Shown: positions 34,035 through 45,189 of the stretch, piece by piece
How the letters are laid out: each line of letters opens with the position of its first letter
How positions within the stretch are numbered: position 1 is the stretch's first letter
Origin: Rhyacophila brunnea
Taxonomy: Eukaryota > Arthropoda > Insecta > Trichoptera > Rhyacophilidae
Assembly: GCA_022495005.1 (NCBI GenBank)
Contig: JAGYXB010001010.1
Location: 1,240,001 to 1,304,000, forward strand
Length of the DNA stretch: 64,000 nucleotides
Reading direction: 5' to 3'
Notes under the pieces: model-generated
Database searches by the model: none
What the model saw: the letters and a program-made list of their open reading frames with translations, nothing else
Told to the model about the DNA's origin: nothing
Program-made: the position numbers and the translations under genes

Positions 34035-36010
34035 TCATGCTTGACATCTTAGGTAATTAGGTGATTTTTGAGTAGATGCTCAGCCTAACAAGTTATTAGC
34101 AATTCACTCTAACTATTGAATAATTATATGGATCAAAATCAAATTATTGAAAACAGAAACATTTTTTCTGACCAACCGCGGGATCGTACCTGCGACTCAC
34201 GGTTTCATAGACGGCAGTTTAACTTGTTCGGTAAGCATAATATGCACTGTGGGTAAAAATTAAACAAATAAAAAACCTTTGTAATAAATAAAATTACAAA
34301 ATCTGTTATTATGAAAAGGTTACTTATCTCCAGATGTATTAAAACAACTTCCCTTTTCAAGGATGCGAAATAAAGGTCTGATATAATTAATATTTTCTGT
34401 TGATTTTATCAAGCTGACGTAAATAAAGGCTTAGGTTCTGATTTATATTGCTTATAAGCAGTAATACAATAATATAATAATAGTATAACCGACATCGTGA
34501 TGAATGTTAATAGTTCAATATTATTATTAATTTGCTATTTAAATTTTGTTATTTAGATCTTAACCATTAAAAAATCAATAAAAAAATAAAAAAACTATCC
34601 AAAATAGATTTTTAGCAAAATCCCAATACTAAATAAAAAGGATTTCAAGATTTATACACATTAATATTTTTATAAAAAAAGATGTTTTTTAAAATTAATA
34701 TAAAAAATATTAATTAATCTATGTATTAGTCAAAAATCTCCTGAGTAAGCCAAAGAAAACTAAATAGACTAAATTTTATTGATACACATGAAAATAAAAT
34801 ATAAAATGTAATAATAAGATGGGGTCCTTTGACAAATAATTCACATTTTATAACATTTTTTTACAATGATTGTAAGTTTATATTTGACTTAAAATATTTT
34901 TTTTAATGTTTTAAGATATACATTATGTATTTTCCATAACTTAAATTTAGATGTCCCTGATAGTTAGTACTATACGCCACCTAACAATAAATTAAATGAT
35001 TTTTCGATTACATAAAAAATCCATTAATTAATATTGTTTAGTAATTTTGAAAAAGGAGCAAAATTGCGTGTAAATTTTTCACTGAATCTCTTAAAATAAT
35101 CCCCAGAATGTAATATAAGTATAAAACTATATAGTGTTAAAATAGATTAAGTATTTTGTTAAATCACTATTACAATAAAATATGACAATATAAGCTTAAT
35201 CTTAGTCGTTTACTATAATTATGTGTTGTCCACAATTACTTTTAGGACGGATGTCCGCCCTTTCGAAGATATTTTATAAACTTACATTAAAAATGTTTTT
35301 TTCCACATTTCCATTGTTTATCTCCTGCTGCAGTTATTATGACCTGAATGATCTCATACATACAATGAAATAATATGATATTATTAAGTTTTTTGTTAAT
35401 TTTTACATAAAACAATAAAAAAGAGTATTAAAGTCCATGCTTACATGCATTGTTACTCACTTTCCGCGGTACTGTAATGAGATGCTTGGTATTTGGTATT
35501 CAACCTTAGCATTAAAACTAAACAAAATTATACGGATAACCAATAATTTTATATCAAATTTGCTTTATTATTGTTGTTTCGTGCCGAAAGTGAACCTTCG
35601 ACATCTAAAAAACGTAGATATATTATAAAAATTTTAGTAACCTATCAGAAAAAGTCATAATTTATTTTTTGCTGGGTGTAATATTTTTATATGATGATGT
35701 GCAACCGAATTTTGGGTTTTGTTCTTTTAAACTACAACGTAATATTTGAAAAAAATATCAACGTATATACATATTAAAATACAATTGCCTAATTCAATGA
35801 TTATTACATCTACTTATGGAGATAAAATCGTGAGTTCTTGACGAGATTAATAATTTAATTCTATCTACAGGTTGATTGAAATATGATAGGCATATAATTT
35901 TGATGATAATAAAATACTTTGCAATATTATATCTAAATTATTCTGCCACTGTGGAGTATTAAATTTCCATTCAATTAAAAAAAATGCATGTCCACGGAGT
36001 CCACTATCAA
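34035..36010. other. AT-rich spacer
   Basis: A weak tRNA-like segment may exist at 34165-34225 on the minus strand (GGTACGATCCCG), but its stems are not convincing. Nothing else is supported. Confidence 0.35.
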
Positions 36011-36015
36011 AGATG

Positions 36016-36198
36016 TAGGTACAGACCTACAAACTTATCTAAAGCATGGCCAAAAACGGAACTAAGAACTACCATAGGACGCCATTTTGAAAATGTCATT
36101 CAAATGTCAGATTTTTTCCAGTTACGAGTCTTGATTGGGTAGTCTTCGACAGTGGCTCACCCACCCCATTCTTCAGATAAGTTTGTACATCTGTAGGT
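36016..36198. mobile_element. Short inverted-repeat MITE
   Basis: The left arm AGGTACAGACCTACAAACTTATCTAA (in parts: AGGTACAGACCTAC, AAACTTATCT) is mirrored at 36165-36200 by AGATAAGTTTGTACATCTGTAGGTACCT (in parts: AGATAAGTTTGTACA, TCTGTAGGTACCT). The centre is about 110 bases. No coding capacity, and no clear duplication. Confidence 0.55.
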
Positions 36199-36374
36199 AC
36201 CTATAATTTCTGCGTTAATGTACTGTCGCTAAGCAACGTATGACCTGCATACTCCCACAATATGTCACTCATTTTAATATTGTTGAATGATAGATGACAT
36301 TTTGTTTGATGAAATTTAAATCGAAATTATCGAGAAAACCAATTTATGAGAAATCCACATATTTTTTACATTAT

Positions 36375-36434
36375 TATATGATATAAATCTATATTATATG
36401 ATATAAATATAATAATATTATATGATATAAATAT
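36375..36434. repeat. TTATATGATATAAAT tandem unit, three copies
   Basis: Three near-identical units lie directly upstream of the RTE insertion. A further ATATGATATAAA lies right after its 3' end (37337-37348), so the unit nearest the element can be read as its target duplication. Confidence 0.7.
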
Positions 36435-37336
36435 AATGGTCGTATAAATTCCCCATTAACAAAGGTGTCCGGCAAGGTGATACCATTTCACCTAAACTAT
36501 TCACCGCTACTCTTGAGGACTTATTTAGGAAACTTGATTGGGAGGAAAAGGTGTTCCAATTAATGGGGAGCACCTCAGTCACCTGCGCTTTGCAGATGAT
36601 ATTGTTATACTCTCACAAGACCCGAAAGACCTCCAAGGTAGAATGCAAGAACTCGCGGATGTCAGTCAAACGGTCGGTCTAAAGATAAATGTCTCAAGGA
36701 CAAAAGTGATGAGGAACTGTTTTTCGGACCCTGGATTATCTGTATTTCTGGCACCCAACTTGAGCAAGTCAGCAGCTACATCTATCTCGGACAGCAGGTG
36801 TCCATAGACGGAAGCATGCACGATGAAATTGCTTGAAGAACAAAGCTGGGATGGAGTGCTTTCGGACGTCTGAATAGTATCTTCAAGAGTGACCTACCAT
36901 TATGTCTTAAGCGTAGGGTGTTTAACCAATGTGTGCTACCCGTGCTCACGTATGGCTGCGAGACGTGGACCCTCAACACGAGAGATGTCCAAAAGTTAAG
37001 AGTCACACAGCGAGGCATGGAGAGGTGCATGTTGGGCATCACGCGAAAGGACCGTAAGAGATACGAATGGGTTAGGAAGCAGACAAGAGTACGCGATGTA
37101 ATAGACGTTGCCAAACAGCTGAAATGGAGATGGGCGGGGCACATTGCTCGCCGAAAGGACGGCCGCTGGACAAATGCCGTCATCCAGTGGTACCCAAGGG
37201 GCACGAAACGGCCACAGGGTCGCCCTAAAAGCCGCTGGATTGACGAACTGGTAAAGTTCGGCGGAAATACGGAAATAAGTTGGAGAAAGCTTGGGGAGGC
37301 CTTCATCCAGCAGTGGATTGACCCCGGCTGATGATG
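36435..37336 (+). mobile_element. RTE-type LINE, 5'-truncated
   Basis: A 900-base fragment running from reverse transcriptase motif 4 to the 3' end, which reads CAGCAGTGGATTGACC and GGCTGATGATGATAT. The likely target duplication is ATATGATATAAA (36420-36431 and 37337-37348). It is the best preserved of at least six RTE-type pieces in the window. The others are at 521, 2636, 24350, 38063, 51085 and 55979. Confidence 0.85.
36446..37331 (+). pseudogene. RTE reverse transcriptase C-terminal half
   Basis: Contains INKGVRQGDTISPKLF (fingers/palm motif 4) in one frame, then HLRFADDIVILSQ with the catalytic FADD at 36589-36600 in another, so a one-base shift lies between (about 36535-36550). A stop occurs near 36833 (EIA-stop). 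Downstream, VFNQCVLPVLTYGCETWTLN, MERCMLGITRKDRKR, RWAGHIARRKDGRW and GRPKSRWIDELVKF form the long C-terminal domain typical of RTE-like LINEs, ending at the stop at 37329-37331. Not translatable as a whole. Confidence 0.85.
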
Positions 37337-37348
37337 ATATGATATAAA

Positions 37349-38062
37349 ATTTTTATGACTGGTTTGAACTATTTAAAGGCTCTATTTTAAATTTCTGATA
37401 GATCGATTGCGTCATTTGCATTAAAGAAAATCGACGCTGCTTAAGTAGGTACACAATAATACTTTAAAATGAAATATCTTTACATGCTATTAAAGTAGCG
37501 GATGTAAATGTTTACCTCCACCCAAAAATATATAAACTGTATTTAAATAAAAATAAGACAGATTTATCAACGTTGAAGAATCGTTTTTAACAATGTCTTT
37601 TTGAGTTCTCTCTTTAAATTGGATCGTAAAAAGCGATAAGAAAAAATAATCAACCTCTATTTATCTCAGACGTGGAGAGATGTACACCTCTCCCAGCCCG
37701 CAGACAATCACGTCCGAATCGAAGTTCGATTTTTTTCGTTACTTCATTATTGCGTCGATTCAATGAAGAGACGATCGTTCGGCTAACAATGACACGGGCC
37801 GGTGTCAACAATGAGCCGACCTCGACATTTAAAAAAGCATGATCCACTTTCCACTTTGCCTTGGCGCACTGCAAACTGTACCCAGCACTTTAAAAAATCT
37901 AATTATCTGTTGATGTCTTAGTTGCTGTTATACTAAGTTAACCTTTTAGTAAGGATTTGAATATTCAACACTCATTTTAAATAAGATAATATTTCTTTAG
38001 GTATATACTGTATGTAGGTAGATACATATTACACAAGAATACTTAATAGTAATACGAATAAC
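37349..38062. other. Spacer with a GC-rich block at about 37640-37880
   Basis: The 240-base GC-richer block has a 74-codon open frame on the minus strand (37650-37874), preceded on that strand by an acceptor-like CAGTTTGCAG. I recognise no domain. It may be an exon or a regulatory island. The rest is AT-rich. Confidence 0.25.
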
Positions 38063-38130
38063 ACATCATCATCATCACGATCGATCCACATCTGGACGAA
38101 AGCTTCGTCTAGCTCCTTATACTCTTGACT
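38063..38130 (-). mobile_element. RTE-type LINE 3' terminal scrap
   Basis: CATCATCATCATCACGATCG followed by ATCCACATCTGGACGAAAGC is the inverse of the RTE 3' end (GGCTTTCGTCCAG..GTGGAT..GATGATGATG). Only about 65 bases are preserved. Confidence 0.6.
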
Positions 38131-38846
38131 AATGAATGATAATATACCACTTAAATAATATGCTACAACACCTGTAGAATATCTGCATTAAACTTGTCTT
38201 AAGGGCGGACGTGCTCAGGGTGGGTCAAAATGGAGCTTTTTTTCTATTTTCAAAACATGATCCTAGACATACCTTAAACGTTGTAGATAATCTATTTATA
38301 TAATTTTGAAGCCTTATTATCCTTTATATTTATTTTAAACATTTGATGACTGCATAAGGTATTTGTATTACATAAAATAGTATTCTTTTAAACCTCTCGC
38401 TCTAATGTTTTAGAATATAGTCATATTTCAGTACATAAATGTGCAGTGGTGTTAAGATTTTTTACATTTATTAATTTTTAAACGCATTTATAAAACCATC
38501 AGTAAAATTTGTATCGACATTATTATAGTGAAATATTTACGATAAAAAATTATATTGATAATTTCTTTGATCCCAAATTTGACAAGAATTAGGCATTTTA
38601 TGGGCAAGATTAACACATTTTCTCTTTAAAGTGAATACGTTTTACCTGTAGATATCATAAACTATATTCACGTAAAGATAGCATGATATAGATTACAATT
38701 TATTCATTGGATAGTTAAATATTAAGTTTCATGTTCCCATAAATGTGACTCGTAACTCTGCAGTCTAAACGCCACCCTTTCGCAGAAAGGATTTGATATT
38801 ACATGGATATGTATATCGTGCAATTGAACTATTTTATTGCACCATT
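38131..38846. other. AT-rich spacer
   Basis: No supported feature. Confidence 0.4.
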
Positions 38847-38853
38847 AATGTTG

Positions 38854-39103
38854 CACATGATGGCCGAGCGGCTTAAGCGGCGGCGTATAGTATCGTGGGT
38901 TCCAGGTTCGAATCCTGAGTCAGGCAAATTCACATATTGTTTTTCAATTTGTGTTTGAAATCAGAGTATGGACCTAATAGGCTGAGCAAGTGGCTTATAT
39001 CCATTTCTCGTAAAAATAAAATCTGTTAATACAAGCCTCCACTCTGTGCAGGCCCTATGATACTATTGGTATGTATTGAACATGGTCAATAGAAGAAAAG
39101 AAG
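38854..39103 (+). mobile_element. tRNA-derived SINE, full length
   Basis: Flanked by aatgttg (38847-38853 and 39104-39110). The head is the best preserved of the family: GATGGCCGAGCGGCTTAAGC (A box) and GGTTCGAATCC (B box), recalling the D-arm and T-arm of a leucine- or serine-type tRNA, though without its variable arm. The body and CCTCCACTCTGTGCAGG region match other copies, and the tail is AGAAGAAAAGAAG. It is 250 bases long. Probably transcribed by RNA polymerase III when active. Confidence 0.85.
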
Positions 39104-39110
39104 AATGTTG

Positions 39111-40953
39111 ATTGTGTTTTTTTTTAAAAAAATTTTGTGGATGTGTTAAATAGGTTGAGGGGTCACATGTCCGCTAAACGTAATAATATAAGAAAAAGGA
39201 TGAAAACAGAAGGGGTATAAATGACATAGGTACATATTTTTTATAAAGTTTACAAATTTTAACTAAGGTTCCAAAGATTCTCCAAATTCTTATTTTTTTT
39301 ACTTTTACAAGGCATGTAGGCCGTCAAGTATATAATTACCTTCAATGATTATACTTATATCGATTAATTTCTTGTATTATTTTAATATAGGTATTTATTT
39401 TCATTAGTAATAAGGTATTTTTCTATTTATTTTAAATTCGATGTTCACTTTGTATTATGGTGTATTAATTGTCCATTTAATGTGATAATATAGGCTGTTT
39501 TAAAGACACATAAATAAAATAAATAATTGACTGATTTCACAAAGAATTAATTTAAGCATTTACTATTGAAATAGTAACCGTAGACATTTACTCATTTATT
39601 TAACATGAATAAATGAACACAATAATAAAATTATACATCTAAAATGAGACAGTATTATTGGCAGGTAGCTTAACTAAATATAATATGTTGAGGAAGGTAA
39701 AATAATAATATGCAAGTAGTCAATTAATAATAAATCCGTTAAAAATTCATACTTCAAAATCTGACATTTAAATTTATTGGTTCCTTGCCAGGAAAACAAC
39801 AGAAATGGCATGAAATATTTGATCAAGGAAGTCTCAATATTATTGTAAGTATATTTATCTTTCGTCGTTTCGTGAAAACGAAATCATGGTCAGCTGTTTC
39901 AAAAATTCCGACAATTTATTAAACCCATTTGCAATATATGGCATTAAGGTTATCCGAATATTACATAAATAAAATGATAAAGAAATATTAATTGCAATGT
40001 TGTAATCTTATATTAGCCAGTCTGGGTTTATATAAATTCAGTCACTGGGTGAAATGACTTAAAAGTGAATTCATTACTTCCTTATAATAGAGAAGCGTTT
40101 ATGCAAGAAATGAGTCGATTCCTTGAACTTTGGTTAAGTACTGCAATATTGTTTTCCGCCTTATCGTTCTGATGATATCACGTCAAAATAAGAAATATTT
40201 GTATGTTAAATGTGTAGGCTTGCTCATAGTCAATGCTTTATGATTTCATGAGACGCCCTCATATATATATATTTTTAAATAAGGAATTGATCTTGCGTAA
40301 TAAAAATATACGTCATTAAAATTGTATATACAAAAAATAACAGTAGTAAATAAAATACGTGCAAATTGATTAATATTGCTAATAAAAAATCTTGGTTTAT
40401 TGGAATGAGGAATTGATATTATTTTTGATGATGGTAGGATAGGCTAACGGTACTAACAAATGTTTGATGTATTTTTAGATTATGCAAATACAGATTGCAA
40501 ACTTTAAGAATTGATTCGCTCTAGAAACATTTAAATGTCTTGTGAATCATATTATCTTTATAACATAAATATTTTGTTGCGCTTTTTTCATATTACTATA
40601 GACACGCCCATAAAGAAGATGAAAGTATATACTTTTTATATATTAAAAATTAATTTAAAACGCAATTTTATTAATGGAAAAAAAAACTAGTTAATTAATT
40701 ATTATTTTAGTGCGTATTTTAAATTTCAACAGACTTCATGGCAACTTAATACAACTGAGTCACCAATGAATATTTCTTTACGATAGTTAGTAGACGAGTT
40801 TGTAAGAATTTGTAAATAATTATAAGCAAGTAAAGAATATTATTTATAGAATACTTGTTTTTTTAAAACGCAAATCAATTGATTTGAATGAAATCTAAGT
40901 CATTCAAAATACAAAAATAGTTTTAATATTTTTAAATATAAATAATTGTATAA
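39111..40953. other. AT-rich spacer
   Basis: No supported feature; one TA microsatellite-like run near 40261-40275. Confidence 0.4.
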
Positions 40954-40965
40954 TATTATTAATAT

Positions 40966-41246
40966 TCTTCTTCTTCTTCTTTTTCTCTCACCCTGTCACG
41001 CCCTAGCATTGGGGCATAAAGCAAGCACAAGTTTGCACCACTTCCTTCTGTCCATCGTAAATTCTCGCGCTTCCCGCCATGCCATACCAGCAGCGCGTAG
41101 ATCACTTTTGTAGCACCGATGGTAAGGGAAAGCCGGCCATGGTGACGAAACGCTTGATGCTGTGTCATAAGAGTAAGAAGTGTCGCACTCTCTGGCGGCA
41201 TCCGGGATACATGTCCCAACACGTAAAGCGTTTCTTCGCTTATTAC
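40966..41246 (-). mobile_element. 5'-truncated LINE end with GAA-repeat tail
   Basis: Flanked by a perfect 12-bp duplication tattattaatat (40954-40965 and 41247-41258). On the minus strand the coding piece includes LGHVSRMPPESATLL and ends with MLGRDRVREKEEEEE, running into an (AAG)n-type tail. The family is the same as at 4120-4360. It is a non-LTR retrotransposon end of uncertain clade, inserted by target-primed reverse transcription to judge from the duplication and tail. Confidence 0.8.
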
Positions 41247-41396
41247 TATTATTAATATATACCTACGAAGAAAATCCAAGCCTTATTGTTCATTATTGCC
41301 CATTTACACGTGCATGGATTTACTGCTGGCAATACATTATATTATCACGACGATAAGAATAAAATACAAATGTAAACCTGTATTATATTGTGCAAG

Positions 41397-41582
41397 TTAC
41401 AAGACTACTTGCATGGATTAAAAAAAGTTCAGCGGCTTTTGAATTTTTAGACGATAGTTGCAATCTGCGCGATATCTGCGCATGCGCATTTGAACCTGCT
41501 GGAGAAAAAATGCCAACTACACCGCGCACCACAGATTACAATGCTGCAACAAAAACCAATGTTTCTCGTTATTACATGAAAG
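41397..41582 (+). other. Candidate internal coding exon
   Basis: An open frame from 41390 to 41599 has a plausible acceptor (TATTATATTGTGCAAG, ending 41396) and a donor (ATGAAAG followed by GTGAGA at 41583). The encoded piece includes LLAWIKKSSAAFEFLDDSCN and DYNAATKTNVSRYYMK; its amino-acid composition is more protein-like than the AT-driven frames nearby. I do not recognise a family. It could also be part of an unknown transposon. Confidence 0.25.
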
Positions 41583-41814
41583 GTGAGATTGACAATTAGT
41601 ATTTTTGTGTAAACAGTTATTACAACTGGTTATAAATCCATGCAAGTATACAAGTGCTATTAATCTAGAAATGCTGTAAGTTTTTAATTCTTTAGAGATC
41701 TAATACGTCGAAAAGTCAACATAGGTAAATTAATATTTTAACCAATATATAGTATATTTATTATTATATGTACATCTTGGCATCAATGAATGTATTTTGA
41801 ATAGGAACCTCAAA

Positions 41815-42050
41815 TTTTTCTCTCATATTCACTCACATTGTTCCTCACATTGTTGGAAGTTTGAGCAGCCTAGGGTGGTAGCATCGAAGGCAAGAGGTCG
41901 CAAAGATATAGGTATGTCTTTCAAATAGAGTGGGATAATCTACTGAATGCCAGATGCAATAAGATCAGCGCAAGATACACTTCACATGGAGGGAGATATT
42001 GAGAAAACTTGTAATTTCAGTGATCGACGTCTTCAGTAATGAGGCAAAAG
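41815..42050 (+). mobile_element. RTE-type LINE 3' end
   Basis: Parallels 8260-8450 in order: TTTGAGCAGCCTAGG, then CAATAAGATCAGCGCAAGAT, then CATGGAGGGAGATATTGAGA, then ACTTGTAATTTCAGT and AATGAGGCA. No open frame. It ends just before the telomere-loop foldback element. Confidence 0.65.
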
Positions 42051-42065
42051 CTATGAAGAGATTAA

Positions 42066-42303
42066 AATATTCGGTACTGTTCGGTTATCAGGAATACAGC
42101 GGAAAACACATTTTGAAAATAGCCGATAAACTGGATTATTTGTTAGGTTAATCTAACCAAGCCTAACCTTATCTAACCTAACCTAACCTAATCCAACCTA
42201 ACCTAACCTAAACTAACCCAAACTAACAAATAATCCGGTATATCGGTAATTTTCAAAATGTGTTTTCCGTTGTATTCCTGATAACCGAACAGTACCAAAT
42301 ATT
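42066..42303. mobile_element. Foldback element with a telomere-type (CCTAA)n loop
   Basis: The arms 42066-42146 and 42223-42303 are about 81 bases each and nearly perfect inverses. Left-arm landmarks: GGTACTGTTCGGTTATCAGG, GGAAAACACATTTTGAAAAT. The 76-base loop consists mostly of CCTAA units and variants, with two clean runs at about 42173-42191 and 42195-42212. CCTAA is the complement of TTAGG, the usual arthropod telomere unit. No coding capacity. A partial relative is at 24855-24935. Confidence 0.75.
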
Positions 42304-43055
42304 CAATAAGTAAGCAATGCAATATTTAATATCAATAACACAAAATAATGTGCACATAATTATTTACTCTTCATACATACTCAAACAGCAATTAGTATCG
42401 GGTTTGTCAACTGAGATATACATTGTTAACTAATTTATTATATTATACGACGATAAATTCTTATTTTATTTAATAATTATCAGTAATTTAATAGCATAGT
42501 TATACACCAAGAATTGACAGTTAACGTGATTAAAGTGATTAAGTAGTACATTCTATCTATTAATAACGGCAAATTTGATACTTAACACATTCCAGAATAC
42601 ATGCGGAAATAATATATTTTATAGTAATCTTTACTGTTAGCAGGACATATTTTTTTTATTTTCGTATAATTCTGAAAAGGAAAAAAATATTAAATCCGAT
42701 GTATGATGTATTATTTTTGTTATTGATAAAGAATCAAAAAAATGTTGATAAAACTATTGTATGAAAAAAGCATTGTGTTGTCAGCATAACAACTCTTCCC
42801 GAGTCATTAGTTATAATTAAATTTGGTTTGTCAGATCTGATGTTGAAATCATCTCCATGAACTGTTCACCTCACACTAGTCACACTATGACTTAGAAGGA
42901 TTTCGATTCCTGACTAAGCTAGCAGAATACAACATTCATCAACACTAGGGCTGGCACAGTATAACGATAATTATCTCTAAAAATAGAATAAACTATTATT
43001 ATTAAATCTTATACATAAATCTATATATCTTATATTATAATAATCTTATAAATAA
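42304..43055. other. AT-rich spacer
   Basis: No supported feature. Confidence 0.4.
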
Positions 43056-43059
43056 AATA

Positions 43060-43371
43060 CCCACGATGGCCGCGTGGCTTAAGCGTTGGCCGATGGCGTG
43101 GTGGGTCTCAGGTTCGAATTCTGGGTCTGGCAAGCGATGTTCCCTCTAATTGTTGTTTAATTTAATAAAACGCGTTTTTTTGTAGTACTTATTCCACTTT
43201 TAATCAATAAATTAGGACCGGTTTCGTCCGCCTCAGAGAGACATTTTCAACTTTTCAACTTTCTAGTTTTATTTAATTAAACAACAATACAACGCAGTTC
43301 TACCATGAATTGACAGTTAACAAATCCCTCTAATTTTTCTATTGTGTGTGTGGATCATAACCGCATCTGAG
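43060..43371 (+). mobile_element. tRNA-derived SINE head, interrupted
   Basis: The head 43060-43134 has GATGGCCGCGTGGCTTAAGC and GGTTCGAATTCTGGGTCTGG. A Penelope-like fragment (43152-43324) is inserted after about 90 bases, duplicating tccctctaatt. The short remaining part after it (43336-43371) aligns only loosely with the SINE body, and another element begins at 43372. Confidence 0.6.
43152..43324 (-). mobile_element. Penelope-like terminal fragment, nested in a SINE
   Basis: Flanked by a perfect 11-bp duplication tccctctaatt (43141-43151 and 43325-43335). The inner ends GTTGTTTAATTTAATAAAA and TTTTATTTAATTAAACAAC are inverted. On the minus strand at 43221-43238 the text CTCTGAGGCGGACGAAAC has the CUGA - stem - GAAA order of a degenerate hammerhead, in the context expected for a Penelope-like 3' end. 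The last 30 bases (GTTCTACCATGAATTGAC) recall those near 48199. Confidence 0.6.
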
Positions 43372-43904
43372 CAGTGGCGTCACTAGGGTTGGTGCCATCC
43401 GTCAGTGACGGGTCGTCACCCGGAGCGGTAAATTTACACCCCCCACAAACACACACATATCAATTTTCATTAAAATTTATATTTTAAGGTATTTATTAAT
43501 TTCAGCCTTCCGCTTTTCGAGAAATGAGTCAAATAATTGTCCATGCGATGGTTTCGTGCATTCGAGAAAAACTAAAATCTGGTAAAGGAAACTTTCTTTT
43601 AAAATATTTCTGTGTGAGGACTGTGCGGGGGAAGAAAACATGTGTGCGGACACATTTTTGACTACAACATTGGCTACATAGGCTTCCATCTTCGTCTTAT
43701 CTTGCGTTTACCTTTATTAGTAAACATCTTGTTTTTATCCGTATTTCATAAACCAAAATTTAAAAAAATGTCGCTTATTCGACGTTTGCAGCATACCCCC
43801 ACCACCTGGATTATTTCAGACTTCACGAGGAGAGTGATTGTGTAAAATTTGGGAAACTACGATATATATGACAATATGTGAGATGCAAACAAGTAACGCC
43901 ATCG
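43372..43904. mobile_element. hAT-like MITE
   Basis: Left end CAGTGGCGTCACTAGGGTTG with GTCACCCGGAGCGGTAAAT, a widely seen hAT-type terminus. The right end (43891-43904, AAGTAACGCCATCG) is the approximate inverse. A 70-codon minus frame at 43477-43689 is not recognisable as transposase. The right border is uncertain. Confidence 0.45.
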
Positions 43905-44950
43905 CTATTTTGGCTATTCTTGACTATCTAGAAGACTAGAAGAAATACATAAGAAATATTTTTTTTTATAAATATTTTTTTATACAATATAATATATTAT
44001 CAACTGTGGAGAAGCAAAAGAATTTAATCCTCAATTTTATCAAAATATGTTTTATTGGGTAATAACAATGTATACGACTAAATAAACGTTGTGTGCAAAT
44101 GATGGAATGTGCAATAATGCGGAATTAGTATCTTGATAAATTGAGTTTGTATTTTTTTTTTAAATATGTTATTGAAGTGGGAAAAAAGACCAAACCATAA
44201 TTTTAGATGCTTTTTCTATAATTATCTCATTACTTAATTTCAGATCGGGAAAATAAAACACCAATTTATAAATCATCTTATACTGCAGGTTTATATCTAT
44301 TTTATATCTTAAATTTTACCAAAAACCATAACAAAATTGTGTTGATATATGGGTTTTGTTTTGCCTTATATGCATTGAAATTCTCTATATAAATATAAAT
44401 ACAACTATTAATACTATCGATTGAAGGTACTTGATGGAATTTGAATTTAAATATATTAGAATATAAAAAATACAACTGTTATTGTAGTAGGTACTATTGT
44501 AAAAATACAAAATGACTTATTTATGAAGTATAATATAACATATTTATCATTTTTCCGTTAAAAGTTGTTATATATAAATATATTAGTACGTCACTATACA
44601 TAACACACATCGTCACTGTACAGGCCAATTGTCATAATCATCACTTCGAAGTGACATTTTGATGGCAATATACTTATTGCATGCTCTTACATGAACTGGC
44701 CATAAATCTCAATAAAATATTTTTAGCCATTTATAACTAATATTCTATAAATAAAAAAAATATTCCAACCAAATGCTGTAACCCTCTAAACGTAAGCCAC
44801 AGGTGTATCAATAAAAGAAAATTCTCAATTTGTAATAAAAGAATATTTATATAAAATAATAAATAAATAGTATGGGTATAAAATAATAAGTAAATCCAAA
44901 TGCCCACAGTTTTTACACTTCCTGAACAATTTAATATTTGTGATTATTTC
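43905..44950. other. AT-rich spacer
   Basis: No supported feature. Confidence 0.4.
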
Positions 44951-44955
44951 TTGTT

Positions 44956-45185
44956 GACTATTTCTTTTATTCAACGAATAATTCACAAGATTTAAGAATG
45001 AACTATTCAAATTATTGAACATACATAATTCTGAAAACACCCAAGAGAAAATATAGCCAATAGAAAAAATGTTTAAACCCAAAAGACACAGGTTCGATCC
45101 TGCCGGGGGTCTTACTTTTTTCGTAAAAGATTTTTTCTATTGGCTATATTTGAGTGTTTTCAGAATTATATATTATGTTTAATAT
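44956..45185. mobile_element. tRNA-like foldback element, copy F
   Basis: The left arm starts GACTATTTCTTTTATTCAAC as in copy C and includes TCTGAAAACACCCAAGAG. The right arm is its inverse up to TTTTCAGAATTATATATTATG, but the outermost part is missing. Between them only a short tRNA-like remnant survives (ACAGGTTCGATCCTGCCGG at about 45089-45107). Confidence 0.65.
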
Positions 45186-45189
45186 TTGA

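Noticed and set aside
36782..37306. 174-codon minus-strand ORF
   Set aside because: Antisense shadow of the RTE coding region, whose plus-strand translation carries the conserved motifs.
38854..38935. Genuine tRNA-Leu or tRNA-Ser gene
   Set aside because: The head is followed by the SINE body and bracketed by a SINE target duplication; it also lacks a proper variable arm.
42147..42222. True telomere or chromosome end
   Set aside because: The CCTAA tract is only about 76 bases and sits between inverted arms with unique DNA on both sides.
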